From the NCBI GenBank assembly GCA_000151295.1, contig GG745328.1, positions 1,474,009 to 1,524,661 of the forward strand: a stretch of 50,653 nt of DNA. Reading direction: 5' to 3'. Position 1 is the first letter of the stretch, and each line of letters starts with the position of its first letter. The notes below the pieces were generated by a model. It searched no databases. It saw only the letters and a program-made list of their open reading frames with translations, and was not told where the DNA came from. The position numbers and the translations under genes are program-made. This document shows positions 21,979 to 33,093 of the stretch, piece by piece. Origin of the DNA: Allomyces macrogynus ATCC 38327 (lineage: Eukaryota; Blastocladiomycota; Blastocladiomycetes; Blastocladiales; Blastocladiaceae).

Positions 21979-23139
21979 ATGCGCCGGGCCAAGCTCGAAA
22001 ACGACCCCATCACGCGACGATCCTCGTTTGCCTTTTGTCAGCCGTACTCTTGTACTTGTTTGTCTATGTACCATCGGAACCCGAGCTATCGGTAAGTTTT
22101 TGGCCATGAGGAGGCACGAGGACACGGGTGCGAGGTGCCGCGCGTGAACGAGAGCAACACGTAACAATCGTTCCGTTCCTGCCAGCTGTCACTTTTCTTG
22201 TCTTTGATTGGCATCCGAGCCGGCAATTTGTTTCGGGCAATAGCTGTGCCCGTTGTCCTCATTTTGCTGCTCTTCCTCGGACCGCTGGTTCAAATGTGGA
22301 TGGAACGAGAGGTCTTTTTCCAAGACCGCATGGTGTGGAACTTGTTTTGGCATCGTCTAAGCACGCCGATGGGGAAGCGAAACTACGTCGTGGTTCGTTG
22401 GCACCTTTTTGACCTCGTTGCGAGGTCAGTGATGTTGACGGACGCCGTGTCGTCTCGCCAGAGTCCCATTGCCGAGGAGTTTGTCTTCCGCGCATGCATC
22501 ATTTTCCCATTTAATCTCGCGCGGATCCACCCGACCGCCATCATCCTGTTGTCGCCGTTAGTTTTCGGCATCGGTACGTCTCGTTTTGCAGGGAGCAGCG
22601 TGATCGTGTAGGTTCCTTGGTTCCTAGGCCTCTTACACATCAGCATTCTTCGCTCCGGAGAAGCCCACCTCCACAACATTTACAACCTCTACCAGCGCAA
22701 CGGCCGCACCGTGGACGCATTGAAGCGCGCCATCTTGTCCGCTGTCTTTCAGCTCGTGTATACGACCGTCTTTGGGTGGATCGCGAGCTTTTTCTACGTT
22801 CGCACAGGTCTGTCACTGTTATCAGAGCAAATGACCCTCGCTTGCCACGACTAACTTTAGCATTTCCTGCAGGCAACATTTTCGGACCCGCACTGATCCA
22901 CATGTTCTGCAACGGCATGGGTTTCCCGGATATCGGGTCGGTGCATCTCACGCGGTCGCCGCGAAGTACGTTCGCTCGCATTTCTTTCTGGCCGGTGCCA
23001 ACATTGGCTGACTATGCACCTCTCTCCAGCGGTTTGGACATGTAACGTCGTTGGTCTCGTCTTGTTCCTCGCCCTCATGGGACCGCTCACGTCGCCGGCG
23101 CTCTTTCGCGACGTCCCGTCGCGCTCTGTGACCTATTGA
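21979..23139 (+). CDS. RCE1: CAAX prenyl protease 2 (Rce1), start unresolved
   Basis: Exons ending at 22091, then 22186-22392, 22462-22573, 22664-22807, 22873-22965 and 23030-23139 are all in phase. Human-like landmarks occur in order: TILVCLLSAVLLYLFVYVPS (helix), LSLIGIRAGNLFRAIAVPVV, LLFLGPLVQ, RNYVV then SPIAEEFVFRACIIF (catalytic EE), AHLHN, AVFQLVYTTVFGWIASFFY, IHMFCNGMGFP, and a last helix GLVLFLALMGPLTSP. This ER membrane protease removes the -AAX tripeptide from prenylated proteins such as Ras and fungal mating factors. The N-terminus is problematic. The family block before helix 1 appears as KLENDPITRR in one frame and the helix in another, with no ATG in the helix frame. The 69-nt intron at 22393 is a multiple of three without stops. 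Confidence 0.88.
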
Positions 23140-23146
23140 TTCCCAC

Positions 23147-23152
23147 AATAAA
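23147..23152 (+). terminator. AATAAA polyadenylation signal of RCE1
   Basis: A canonical AATAAA lies eight bases after the RCE1 stop codon. It is very close to the stop, implying a short 3' untranslated region. Confidence 0.6.
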
Positions 23153-23411
23153 TGATTTCTTTTTTGATGTCTGTTTCCCATGAAATCGGTGGAGCTGATG
23201 GGCGAGAGCTGCCGTTTGTTGGAGGGACCAGAACCACGCGGTCACGGGACGTGAGAGCGATCATGCCTTTCCGCTGTTCGTCTCCAATCTTCCTGGTCGC
23301 CGCCAACGACCGCGACGTTTGCCAAACGACGAACTTCCAGCAGCGACACCACACAACCCGCTGCAACTGTTCAATTCCGCGTCACAACCAACCATCCCAA
23401 CCGCCGCAAAG

Positions 23412-25363
23412 ATGGAGGACGTGAATCAGGCCAAGCAGTACCTGCAACAGCACTCGGACCGCACCGGCATCAATCTCTACGACCACCTCACCGAGCTACT
23501 GGCCCAGGTTCTCGAAAAGCGCCCGAGGAACCCGGCCGGTATGCTCAACGGAATATGCGTGACTCGTCCCGTTGCTGCCGCGCTCCAAGATCGCTGACCT
23601 CCGCGGCTCTTGCTCTGTTCGACTCTGCTCCACTAGATGTGTTTGAAAACATCTCGTCGCAGGTCAAGCGCGACCGCTTCAACTTGGAGAGCATTCAGTC
23701 GCCGCTCGGGTACAAGGTGCGCAAGTTGGTTGTTCAGCCTCTGTGTGCAGGCCGGTGGACTGAAAAGAACGATTCTGACGCTTAGAAAAAGCCCGAACCG
23801 AATCCGTCGCTCGGGCAGGTCAACAAGTTGATGACAGTTTTTCAGGTCCGCTTCCGGTGCCGACTCGACGTGCGCGTTTCGGTCGTCTTACTTGCTGTCG
23901 TCGACCGCATTTAGAGCGTCAAGCGCAGCGAGGATGGCAACGACGACGCGGCTGGGCAAGTACCCGACATTCTCGAGCTCTCCGGACTCTTTGAATGGGC
24001 TGGGGTGCGCTTTCGTATCGTACACTCGTCGACCCGACGTTTGCACCGCTGACACTCTCAATTGTCGCGACGTAGGTCTCGTTTGGCAAGGAGGAAACGT
24101 TCTTGCTCGCGCTGTCAATCCACCAACTGGTCCAAGAAACGGGGCTCCAGTCGGCGCGCTTTTGGGGCAAGTTGAGCGCGCGGCAAGGCGCATACTATGT
24201 CGTGGAGGCCGAGGGCGCTCCACCGGTCGAGGACGATCCCGAAAAGGTGGCCGCTGACAAGGCGGCTGTCGAGCCGGCCAAGCCACCGCCCATGGACGTA
24301 CCCGAGTTTGAAGGATTCCCGGACATCAAGAGGCCCGTCGACATGCCGCTGCCCAAAGAGGAGGGGACGGGCGTGAACAAGTACACGTACTTTGTGTGCA
24401 CGTCGAGTACGTTATTTTTCTTTTAGTATGTGCCAAAAATATCCACCCTTTGAACTCACGAGAGCATTGTCCGCTTTTCCGTTAGTCGGCGAGGCATGGA
24501 CGCGACTCCCGGACCTCCTGCCCGAGCACGTCACAGCAGCGCGCGCGATCCGCAAGTACCTGACGGGCAACTTGAGCACACCAATCGTATCGTACCCGTT
24601 GTACCCGGGCACCGAGGCGCACTACCTGCGCTCGCAGATTGCGCGCATCACGGCCGCGACGGTCGTGTGTCCGCTCGGCTACTACACGTTCGACCCCGAA
24701 AGCGCCGACGAAGAGCACCCGGAAACCAACACGGCCATCATTGTCAACACCGAGTACGAGGTCCTGCCCAACGATGCGCTGCTCTCGCTCGAGAACTGGG
24801 TGCACCAGATCCCACACGTGTTGCCGCAGGGCCGCACAACGTGGGTGAACCCCGTCAAGCCCCGCGGGGAAGGAGAAGACGAGGACGCGGATCGTGAGGA
24901 CGGCGAGGGTGAGGACGACGACGACGCGAGCGGCGACGCGACGGGTGGGGCTTCGGAACGTGAAGTCGAGCCGGAGACGGGTCCCGCACTGCTCACGAGT
25001 ATCACCGAGGACGCCGAATTTGCGGGTCATCCGGCCTGGTCGGTGCGCGCGTGCTCGCGGCTCCAGCCCAGCAAGTTCTCACCCGTGCATTTGCGGTCGA
25101 ACCGGTGGCCTGGAGCGCACGCCGTCTATTACAATGGCAAATTTGCGTGCGTCTACGTCGGCGACGGGCTCAAGGATCTCGGTGGCGAGCCCACGCCGAT
25201 GCCGGCGCTGCCGCCGCTCCAGGTGGAGTTCAAGGACGAGGCACTCGTCGAGCTTGTCGACCCGTCGGTCAAGGACGAGAAGGCGTTTGAGGAGATGCTC
25301 AAGGAGAAGGAGGACGACGCTCAGCCCGACGAGGAGGACGGCGAAGAGGAGCCGGCCGACTAG
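23412..25363 (+). CDS. RSP4: radial spoke head protein 4/6 (RSP4/RSP6 family)
   Basis: Six exons (23412-23538, 23637-23716, 23786-23845, 23915-24004, 24076-24406, 24486-25363) are all in phase; 521 residues. It begins MEDVNQAKQYLQQHS and LYDHLTELLAQVLEKRP. Then come VFENISSQVKRDRF, the hallmark DILELSGLFEWAGVSFG, and LALSIHQL-VQETGLQSARFWGK. GEAWTRLPDLLPEHV, RAIRKYLTGNL, SYPLYPGTEAHYLRSQIARI, the SVRACS segment and YNGKFACVYVGDGLK follow. The C-terminus is Asp/Glu-rich. RSP4/6 forms the head of radial spokes, which touch the central pair and control dynein in motile 9+2 axonemes. Its presence indicates a swimming flagellated stage. An acidic insertion sits at about residues 350-380 (EDEDADREDGEGEDDDDA), within the family's variable region. 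Confidence 0.95.
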
Positions 25364-25675
25364 ATGCGTCGCGGTGCGGCATGGAGCGCAAGGTGGGGCG
25401 ACTGATTCCGAACGGACTGATTGGTTGAGTGCTACTTTTGAATATTGATTTCGATTTCGTGCGGATTGCGGCCCAGGTCAGCACACGCTCAGCACAGCAC
25501 AAAACAGGAAAGCAGGCGAGTACAGCACATACGTTCAACGCGGTCACGTTGGCCAAGTTCATTCAACGCTGATCACATTCACAAAATCAAAACGCACCGT
25601 GGACAACACTCCTCGACGTCCTGAACTCAACGACTTCCTGCAAATTATTTTTCGGGGCAAGGACTCTCCTCAGCC
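25364..25675. other. spacer between radial spoke gene and CAMSAP-like gene
   Basis: About 310 bases, relatively A/T-rich near 25430-25660. It contains no supported exon. It presumably holds the 3' end of the radial spoke gene and the promoter of the next gene. Confidence 0.4.
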
Positions 25676-28600
25676 ATGACCGCAACGGGCCCGCGCACCG
25701 CCATTGCAGCCGACGACGCCCAGACCTGGCTTTCAACCATCATCGACTCGCCCGTGACTGCCGAGGACTGCCGTGACGGTTTCATCTTCGTTCAACTGCT
25801 CGGCATCATGGACCCGGCCGCGATCGACGTCACGTCGCACATTGGCAGCGGTGCCGCGAGCATGGACTATTGGAAAATTCTCGAGGACGCTGTGTCACGG
25901 TGCCAACGGCTCGACACGCGCGGGCGCACCGAACTTGGGTCTACCGTATCCAAGACTCGCGATGCGGCCACGATCATGGTCGCGAATCCGCGCCAGTGGT
26001 CGGAAGAGTTTACGGCACTGACGGCGCGGTTCCGCATTTTGATGCGCGAGCACCAGATTTTGATTTCCGACGACGCGGGACCTGATCATGGCGCACCGCA
26101 AGCGGCCGAGGATTTTCCACCCGCGGTGACCAGTCGCCCAGGTCTGCCAATGCTCGCGCTCGACACGCCACGGTCGGACCCCAACTTTGACCTCTGCGTG
26201 CTGCACTTGCTGTTCCTCTGCCGCGACGACGTGCACCCGCAATCGCAGGTCGCAAACGAGCTATCCGACTTGATCGCGAACCAGGTGAGTTGTGCTCCAG
26301 CGGAAAGTCTATTTGTCTCAACAGGGTCATTGACAGTCGACGGGGAATCGATTCAGATCAAGCACGAGTTGCTATCGTCCGATCACTCTCATGCGCTGAG
26401 CCAAGGATATATCTACGCTCTCGTCGCGCAACATCTTGGCGTTGACGGTGTTGATTGCCCCGTTGTTTCGAGCATTGGTCAGGAACCGCCGACGCGCGCG
26501 ATTGAGCAAGCGCTCCCGCAGCTGAAAGCACTAGACGGCGAGGTACATGGTCCTTTCCTCGAACGAAATGACGCTATTGCTGACCAGTTTTCGCCCACCG
26601 CGTAGGCCTACCATTTGACGATTTTGACGCACTTGCTCGACCGCCGCGTCCAGCAGCTCAGCAAGTTGACGTTTGCGTCTCTGGAATCGCATCTCCGGAC
26701 GCTGCCGGGCTTTGAGGAGGGCACACATACACCGTTTGACATGGAAGACGCGCTGCTGATTTGGCTCACGCTACTGCAGCCGTGCGCCGATCCCGAGGCC
26801 GAATTCTCCGACCTGTTCGTCGACGTCGCGCAGCCCGGCGTATGGCCCGCAATCCTACACAAGGTGCTCGGCGGACCGGAAGCCTCGGAAGCGGTGTTGT
26901 TTGCCGAGGCCAACGGTTTGTGTGCTGTGTTGCCGCCAAAGTCGCATTCGCGCACGGGCAAGTTGCTCGTTGTCCTGTCGCTGGTCCGGCTGTTTGAGCG
27001 CTCGCTGGCTCGCAGGTACGCTCGGTTATTTTCGTCCCTTGCGAGTGCGCGTCGTTCCTCTTATGCGACATTCTTGCATTCGAGATAGCTCGTCGGCTAA
27101 GCGTATCCGGTTAAAGAAGGCAAAGCTCCAACGCGTCGACCCAAAAGGTGCCTATCTTACTCGGCCCTTGCGGTCGCGATGGTCGTCGATTTTGGTCTCA
27201 CCAGCTCTCTGCTCTTCCTCTCTCGATCGCAGAAAGGGGAGGTGACTCGGCAACGTCATTGGCGAGCGCCCGCCAAGCCGGCTCGGCAACGTCGACAAGC
27301 AGCTCAGCAGCAGCCGATCGCATCGCGTCCCGTTCCGCATCTTCGGCGCAAATCGCGCTCGCGGCCGAGTTTGAGTCGAGGACCAAGTCTGCGGCGCCAT
27401 CGGTTCTGGATCTCGCAGGTTCGCGAGATCAAGTGAGCCTGGTGGGCGTCGGAAATGTCGTTCCGACAGAGCCTGATCATCTCGACGTTCCAATTTCCGG
27501 TGCCGCGGTCGAGCAGCCATCAACGACGCTTTCCGCATCTCGCTATGCAACTCCAAGCCCGACGCGCCTTGCAGACGATCATCGTAATGGTCCGTCGGCA
27601 GCCGATGAGACCGAGCCCGAGGTTGAGCGTGAGCTCGAGTGCGAGATCCCGTCTATGTCATCGTTCCACGCGGTCTCGCCCGTGCCGGGACGCGGCACCG
27701 ACTCGGACTTCGTCAACCTCGCTATTCTCGACTCTCCCTCCGTGCACGCATTGGACCGACCGCCATCTGTCGTGGGCCGACCACCATCTGTCATGATCGA
27801 TGATCACATGCCCTCGATTCTGCAACCGCTGCCGTATCAACCCGACGGCGATTCTGTTCACAACGCGTTTGACCTCGACGCCTATTTTGTCCACCCTGTC
27901 GCTTCTCCCGAGACATCGACCGAGGGTCATGACGCTGGTCCTGCAGTCGACGAGGACGTAGAGCCCGCGTTTGTGGACCAGGACGAGGAAATGGACGCTG
28001 CTGCTTCAGGAGACGATTTGATTCGCGATCTCGAGGTCTTTGTCGATGACCTGCTCGACTGCTACGACGGACCCGACGACGATGATGGTGCCAACTTTGA
28101 CGGCGAGGATGAAGCGGATATTCTCGCACACCGGCTCGTCGATTCTAGCCCGACGCGGCTTGCGACACCATTTAATTCGCACTTTCTCGACCTCGTCGAC
28201 CGCAACACGCCGACGCCCTCGGTCATGCAGCTTGCTCCTTCTGCGATCCAAGACGCGGCACGGTTGCCAGTTGCAGCAGTCACCATCGATCCGCCACGCG
28301 AAGCCAAGGGCCCGCGACCGACGTGGGCTGGGCGGGCATCGACGTCGGTATCCCGCTCCGTGTCGCGCGTGGGATCGCCTGCAATGTCGCGCGCCGTGTC
28401 TCGCGCAATAACTCTCCTCGAATCGCGCGCTGAGTCTCCCTCAATGCCGTTTACCGAGTTTCGCGCAATGTCGCGTGTCGACTCACGCTCGAACACGGTG
28501 CTTGGCGATCGTGCGGCAGCACCATCGGTCCTGGAATCCGCATCTCTCGGACCGGTCGCGAACACTGACCCACATGCTCGCCCCGTGTCTACACGCTCGC

Positions 28601-29735
28601 GCCTGCCGTCGCAGTTTGCCATGTCGAGCATCGGATCGCGGACCGGGACAGCATTGGCGGTTGCAGCCGCAGAGATCGTCGACTGCGTGCCAGTATCGTC
28701 CAACGCAGTGCCCGTCGCACCGACTCCACCGTCCGCGCAATCGTCGCGCCCGACGACAGCGTCCACGAAGCTCTTGTTCCACAATGACGACTTTGATCCG
28801 GAGCGCGCCAAGAAGCGGATCAACCGGCTGCGCCAGCGTCTGGCGACGCCAACGTCGACTGGTGAGAGCGCGCGCTCGCCAAGTCGGCCGGCGTCAGCAT
28901 CGAGCAACCAGGGTGGGACGGCGGCAGCGCCTGCTTCAATCGTTGTTGATGAACGTGTCGAGCCGCCGGTGCAGGTGCTGGGAGGACTGAGTGTCCAGGC
29001 CGCGTCCAAGACGAGCAGTGCGGCGCCAAGCGAGCCGACGACGCCGCGCACGGGTGGAGCTGCCGCGTACGTTTGTCTCAAATTGCTGTGCAACGGTTGG
29101 GGATCGGTTGACTGACGGTGAACCGACAGGAAAATCATGGAGCAGCAGCGCAAGATCATGAGCGAGCGGAACTTGGGCAAGGCTAAGAAATGTGCGCTTG
29201 TCTTGCTCGTGCTGCTGCGTGATCATTTTGTTCACAGCGTGCTTTTCCTTCACGCGTAGCGACCAACATCATTGACCGCAACGTCAAGAACTCGAGCGCG
29301 TCGCGGCGGTCCAACAAGAAGCTGATTGTCAACGCGCTCAACATGTGCTTGAGCGGGCCCGTCAACGAGAAAACGCGCACCGAGGTGCTCGAGGACCTGG
29401 AGCGGTCGGACCAGACTAACTTTGTCGTGCTGTTGCGCGGGCCCAAGAACCATAGCTTCAAGGGGCTCTACGTGCACGTCGTTGACCAGAACCAGGTGGG
29501 TTGGAATGGTTTGAATGTGCTTTGGCGCGCGTTTCGCTCACTCATGTCGTGCTTGAATTTTCTGACGGCGCAGATCATCAAGCTGTACGGCAACGGACCG
29601 CTCGAGATTGAGCAGGCCGACGTGAGCGAGTTCTTCAAGTACGACAGCGGGTCACGGTCGTTCAAGCCGATTCCGACACGGTCGTTTAGCACGTTTGTGC
29701 ACGGCGTGGCCGTGCAGGCGACCGTCAAGCACTGA
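25676..29735 (+). CDS. CAMSAP/Patronin-like protein (CH domain plus C-terminal CKK domain)
   Basis: Seven exons (25676-26542, 26606-27015, 27089-27147, 27233-29066, 29130-29191, 29260-29495, 29574-29735) join in phase to 1209 residues. Residues about 315-430 resemble the CAMSAP-type calponin-homology domain, beginning MEDALLIWLTLL and ending KLLVVLSLVRLFERSL. A long disordered Ser/Pro/Asp linker follows, then a short coiled coil (MEQQRKIMSERNLGKAKK). The last ~120 residues form a CKK domain: SNKKLIVNALNMCLSG, VNEKTRTEVLEDLERSDQTN, FVVLLRGP, KGLYVHVV, IIKLYGNGPLEI, FFKYDSGSRSFKPIPTRSFS. CKK binds microtubule minus ends and protects them. These proteins are best known from animals and some protists. 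The N-terminal ~290 residues precede the CH domain and are unassigned. The CKK call is strong, the CH call moderate. Confidence 0.85.
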
Positions 29736-29944
29736 GGGAGGGGTCGAGCGGGCCCTGCTGTTGTATTGATGTGCGCGGACTGTGGGGATACGATGCTCAA
29801 AGACGGTTTCATTTCCTTCTCCATTGCCCGACACTTGAAATCATCGATACAGAAAGAAATTTGGAGACTATTTTCACGAGGACATGAAGGTCCCTGACCT
29901 ACCGGAAATACCAACCAAAAACAGAGCACCCGGGCGCGCAACAT

Positions 29945-30402
29945 CTAGGCTTTGAAGCGGAACCACTTGAAGAGGAACGACTGGAGCGGCGTGCGGCGCG
30001 ACGGCGCGTTCATGTCGCCCGCATTGGCGGCCAGATCCTTGTAGTGGTGCGGCGTGCCCTCGGGCTCGCTAATACGCTTCGACAAGGGGAACTACAGCCG
30101 CGACAATGGAGATATCAGTTGGGCTCTCGTTTCGAACAATGGTGACCAAGTCGGGAGAGCGAACACACCTGGTTCATGGCCTCGTTGCTCACAAGCACTT
30201 GCAGCGCCTGGACCTGGCGCCACAGGTGTGCCGGGTCCTTGTCGGCCGGGAACGTGCGCTTTTGGACCCGGTAGAGTTCGTCCTCAACGTGACGGCGTAG
30301 TGAGCGTGCAGCACGCGATGGCTCGTACGGCAGCTGCTTGGCGAGGCGGCGCGCGTGCCGGTAGATGGTGGGCAAGCTCGGGGTCGCGGCTGCGGTCGAC
30401 AT
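29945..30402 (-). CDS. LYR-motif family mitochondrial protein
   Basis: Two exons (30402-30169 and 30091-29945) join in phase to 126 residues. The Complex1_LYR pattern is visible from residue 10: the IYRHARRLAKQLP tripeptide (IYR for LYR), then ARSLRRHVEDELYRVQKRTF and a final helix HLWRQVQALQVLV. Family members are small mitochondrial matrix adaptors that bind acyl carrier protein and help assemble iron-sulfur clusters or respiratory complexes. The C-terminal extension ends in an aromatic-basic stretch (FLFKWFRFKA) that I do not recognise from the named human members, so no specific subfamily is assigned. The first ATG after an upstream open region is used. The stop is about 210 bases from the convergent CAMSAP-like gene. 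Confidence 0.6.
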
Positions 30403-31790
30403 GACGGAGCCGTGGCGTGTTTGGACGTCGAGCCGTGTGAGAGATTGATTGATCAGGGTCGGTGAGGTCGCAGGGAAGTGGACTGATCCCACGCGCGGTG
30501 CGACAAGCTGGGCGGTACGAGGGACTGGCGTGCTTGCGGAACTTGATGCCGAGAGACGCGTCGTGCCGGGTAACGAAATTCTGGCGCAGTTGGTGCAGCA
30601 GCTGGCGTGGGTGGAGCACGTTGGAGGAGATGAGCTTGACCCAGGATCGCAGAGACAACAGTGGCCTGCACATGAGAAGCTTATGGTCTCACGCGGCTGT
30701 CTCGCACTGTGGCGAAGCGTGCGTCGTTTGCTTGTTGGCTGCCGTTGGCTCTCGCCGACGCTCGACGCTGCCGCGGACCGCTGCCGGTCGCTTTCTCTCT
30801 GCGCGCACGCCGCGCCCTTTTCGCGCGCCACAAGCAGCTTTTTGCGCGCCGGTTTTCCGTCCGGGCCGGCTTGCCTGCAGCAACCGGTGCCCTGGGTGTT
30901 GCTTGCGTTTGCGCGGATCATCCGCGGTGCTTGGGGCATGCGCACGACGCGTGGCCATACTTCACCTTGGCGCTGTCATTACGTTTGCTCCAACTGTGTC
31001 GTGATCGACGAATCGACGACCCTCTGCGCTCCTTCACTTCTCGGCACCAGCTCGCCTTGCCATCAGCTGCTGCGTCAGATCCGCTCCAAACCCGTACTTA
31101 TCGGTTGCCAGCCTGCAGTCATCTGCGACTGCGAGCCGCCCATGGATCGGCAACGTCGGGCTCCACGCTAAGAGAACACAAATGATTGACCACCAACGGG
31201 AATGAACACGGCCAATGTATCTTCAGAACTACGCCCTGCAAGTGGAGACTCTGGCGTTCAAAGTACCCTGCATCAAGCCGGCTGGACTGGTATAAAGGCA
31301 ACGCTTTCTTGTGCTCGCCAAGTTCCGTTGGTGATCAGCCATCAAGTCAGCATCAAGAGGCATCAGCAAGGTACGCGAACCACATCACGATCCCCACCCT
31401 GCCCAACGACACGATGCACCATTCACGTTATTTACATGGATGGCCAGCAGCATCGTCGCCTTGACACTGAAGGTTGCGTGGCGGACAGATCAAGTTTGCT
31501 AACTAGAACGAAAACGTACTATGTTATTGTCAGGAAATTATATCGCGCCCGCGGCCGTCGCCACCTTTGCCACCAGACTCGTCCGACTGCGGCACAAGCG
31601 CCACTGTAGTCGCCTGCGGGGCTGCACGACGTGCATGATCATATTTGCGCACGTCAAGCAGGTCTGTCGCCGCCGCTCTGCATTCTTGAGCTGACCTGCT
31701 AGTACTCGCCCTCATTTGCGACAGCTGCCGCGTCATCTCTCGCTTTCTTGCTCTTCAGTCCTCGTCATCACGTACCCGCCCATTATCGCC
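30403..31790. other. divergent intergenic region, no gene seen
   Basis: About 1.4 kb between divergent genes. It contains overlapping open frames of Arg/Ala/Ser-rich composition with no domain, consistent ATG or splice structure. An A/T-richer patch lies around 31170-31450 and 31490-31540. I see no repeat or RNA gene. Confidence 0.45.
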
Positions 31791-32993
31791 ATGTCCACGA
31801 CCGAGCCAAGCCCGACCGCGCTACGCGCCGAGTCTGCCATTGCCATTGTCGGCACGGCCCTCTCTGCTGTCCTTGTCGCGTGCGCTGTCGTGGTCGCGTG
31901 CATCTTCCAAAACGCACGACGCCGACGCCCTCAACCGGCGGCAACCGGCGGAGCCAAGGAGATCACGGATACCAAGGGCCACGAGCTCGAGGAGGGTCGC
32001 TTCACTCCACCGAAAAAGCAGACGACGCCTTCTGCAGTCTTACGCGGACGTAGTACGGCACCGACGCCAGGACCCGTGCGCACGTCGCCAGTTGCCGTCC
32101 CTGAACCCGCGTACATTCCTGCAGCAGGCACCACTTCTGCAGACGCACGACGGCCGGGCACCGTGCCACGATCCGGTCCACCCGCGCGCACGCTCTCGCG
32201 GACCCTGAGCGGCCGGTCGCGCACGAACCTCGCGCCCGTGGGCCCCAGCGGGTCGCTTCCGCGATCCATGTCCACGTCAACGGGGCAATACTCGCCAACA
32301 CTCTACGCGGCGCGATCCCGCATCACGACGCTGCGCAGCTACTCGGTCGACTCACCCGGCCCGTTCCTAAACCCGGCGCAACGCACGTCGCTCTTGTCGA
32401 CGCCCGGCACGCTCTTCCACACGCCACACTCGCGCGCGCATTTGCGACGATCCACCGATTACTCGCCACCCACACCTTCCGGGCTGGCTCATGCCGTGAC
32501 CGCCACCGCCACCGACCGCGCGCTAGAACCGTTCCCGTCGATGCCGGCACTCCACTACGCGCCCGGATCGCCGGGGGTCGTGGACCTGTGGGGTTCCACG
32601 ACGGCGCCCGGGTTCAGCTCGTTGCCACGTATGAACGACCCGGAACCGCTCACGCCGCACGATTGGGTCATGGCCACGTTCCGGTCCGACTTTGAGACGC
32701 TTGAGCGGTCGTCGGCGCTGGGTGAGCCGATGGACGACAGTGGCGTCGTGGACGATGACGACGACGTGCACAGTTCGATCTTGGATGGCGATATTCGACC
32801 AGCATCGCTGATTGATTTACCGTCGCGCGCAGCGAGTTTGATTTGGGCCCCGCCGGAATCGCCGGGGATCTCGCCGCTGAAAGTGGTCACGGCCGTGTCG
32901 GATGTTGGGAGCGCGGTGCAGAAGGCCGCGGTCGTGTCGCCGTTGATTGAGCACCCAGCACCGCTCGCGGCGATGCCGTGTGTCGAGCCGTAA
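31791..32993 (+). CDS. single-pass membrane protein with Ser/Pro-rich tail
   Basis: A single exon of 400 residues from ATG to TAA. Residues 16-39 form one hydrophobic helix (AIVGTALSAVLVACAVVVAC), followed at once by RRRR, which predicts a type III topology with the tail in the cytosol. There is no cleavable signal peptide. The tail is low-complexity, rich in Ser, Thr, Pro and Arg-Ser pairs (possible kinase sites). An acidic stretch lies near residues 315-330 (DDSGVVDDDDDVHSS). I recognise no family. Fungal membrane sensors and adaptors can look like this, but that is only analogy. An AATAAA lies 72 bases beyond the stop. Confidence 0.65.
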   Translation: MSTTEPSPTALRAESAIAIVGTALSAVLVACAVVVACIFQNARRRRPQPAATGGAKEITDTKGHELEEGRFTPPKKQTTPSAVLRGRSTAPTPGPVRTSPVAVPEPAYIPAAGTTSADARRPGTVPRSGPPARTLSRTLSGRSRTNLAPVGPSGSLPRSMSTSTGQYSPTLYAARSRITTLRSYSVDSPGPFLNPAQRTSLLSTPGTLFHTPHSRAHLRRSTDYSPPTPSGLAHAVTATATDRALEPFPSMPALHYAPGSPGVVDLWGSTTAPGFSSLPRMNDPEPLTPHDWVMATFRSDFETLERSSALGEPMDDSGVVDDDDDVHSSILDGDIRPASLIDLPSRAASLIWAPPESPGISPLKVVTAVSDVGSAVQKAAVVSPLIEHPAPLAAMPCVEP

Positions 32994-33064
32994 GCGGAGA
33001 CTGCGTTGGTGGGTGGAGTTTTTGCGTGGGTGGTCTGTTGTCATTTTTGAAATACCATGGCGTC

Positions 33065-33070
33065 AATAAA
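33065..33070 (+). terminator. AATAAA polyadenylation signal of the single-pass membrane protein gene
   Basis: A canonical AATAAA lies 72 bases past the TAA at 32993. The stop codon of the opposing gene starts only 24 bases further on, so the two 3' untranslated regions very likely overlap. Confidence 0.6.
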
Positions 33071-33093
33071 CCCTGATCATACACGTTTGCCTT

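Noticed and set aside
26285..26336. Strong-looking GTGAGT donor inside CAMSAP-like exon 1
   Set aside because: Removing either candidate intron (40 or 52 nt) breaks the frame, while reading through keeps plausible protein sequence to the next confirmed splice site.
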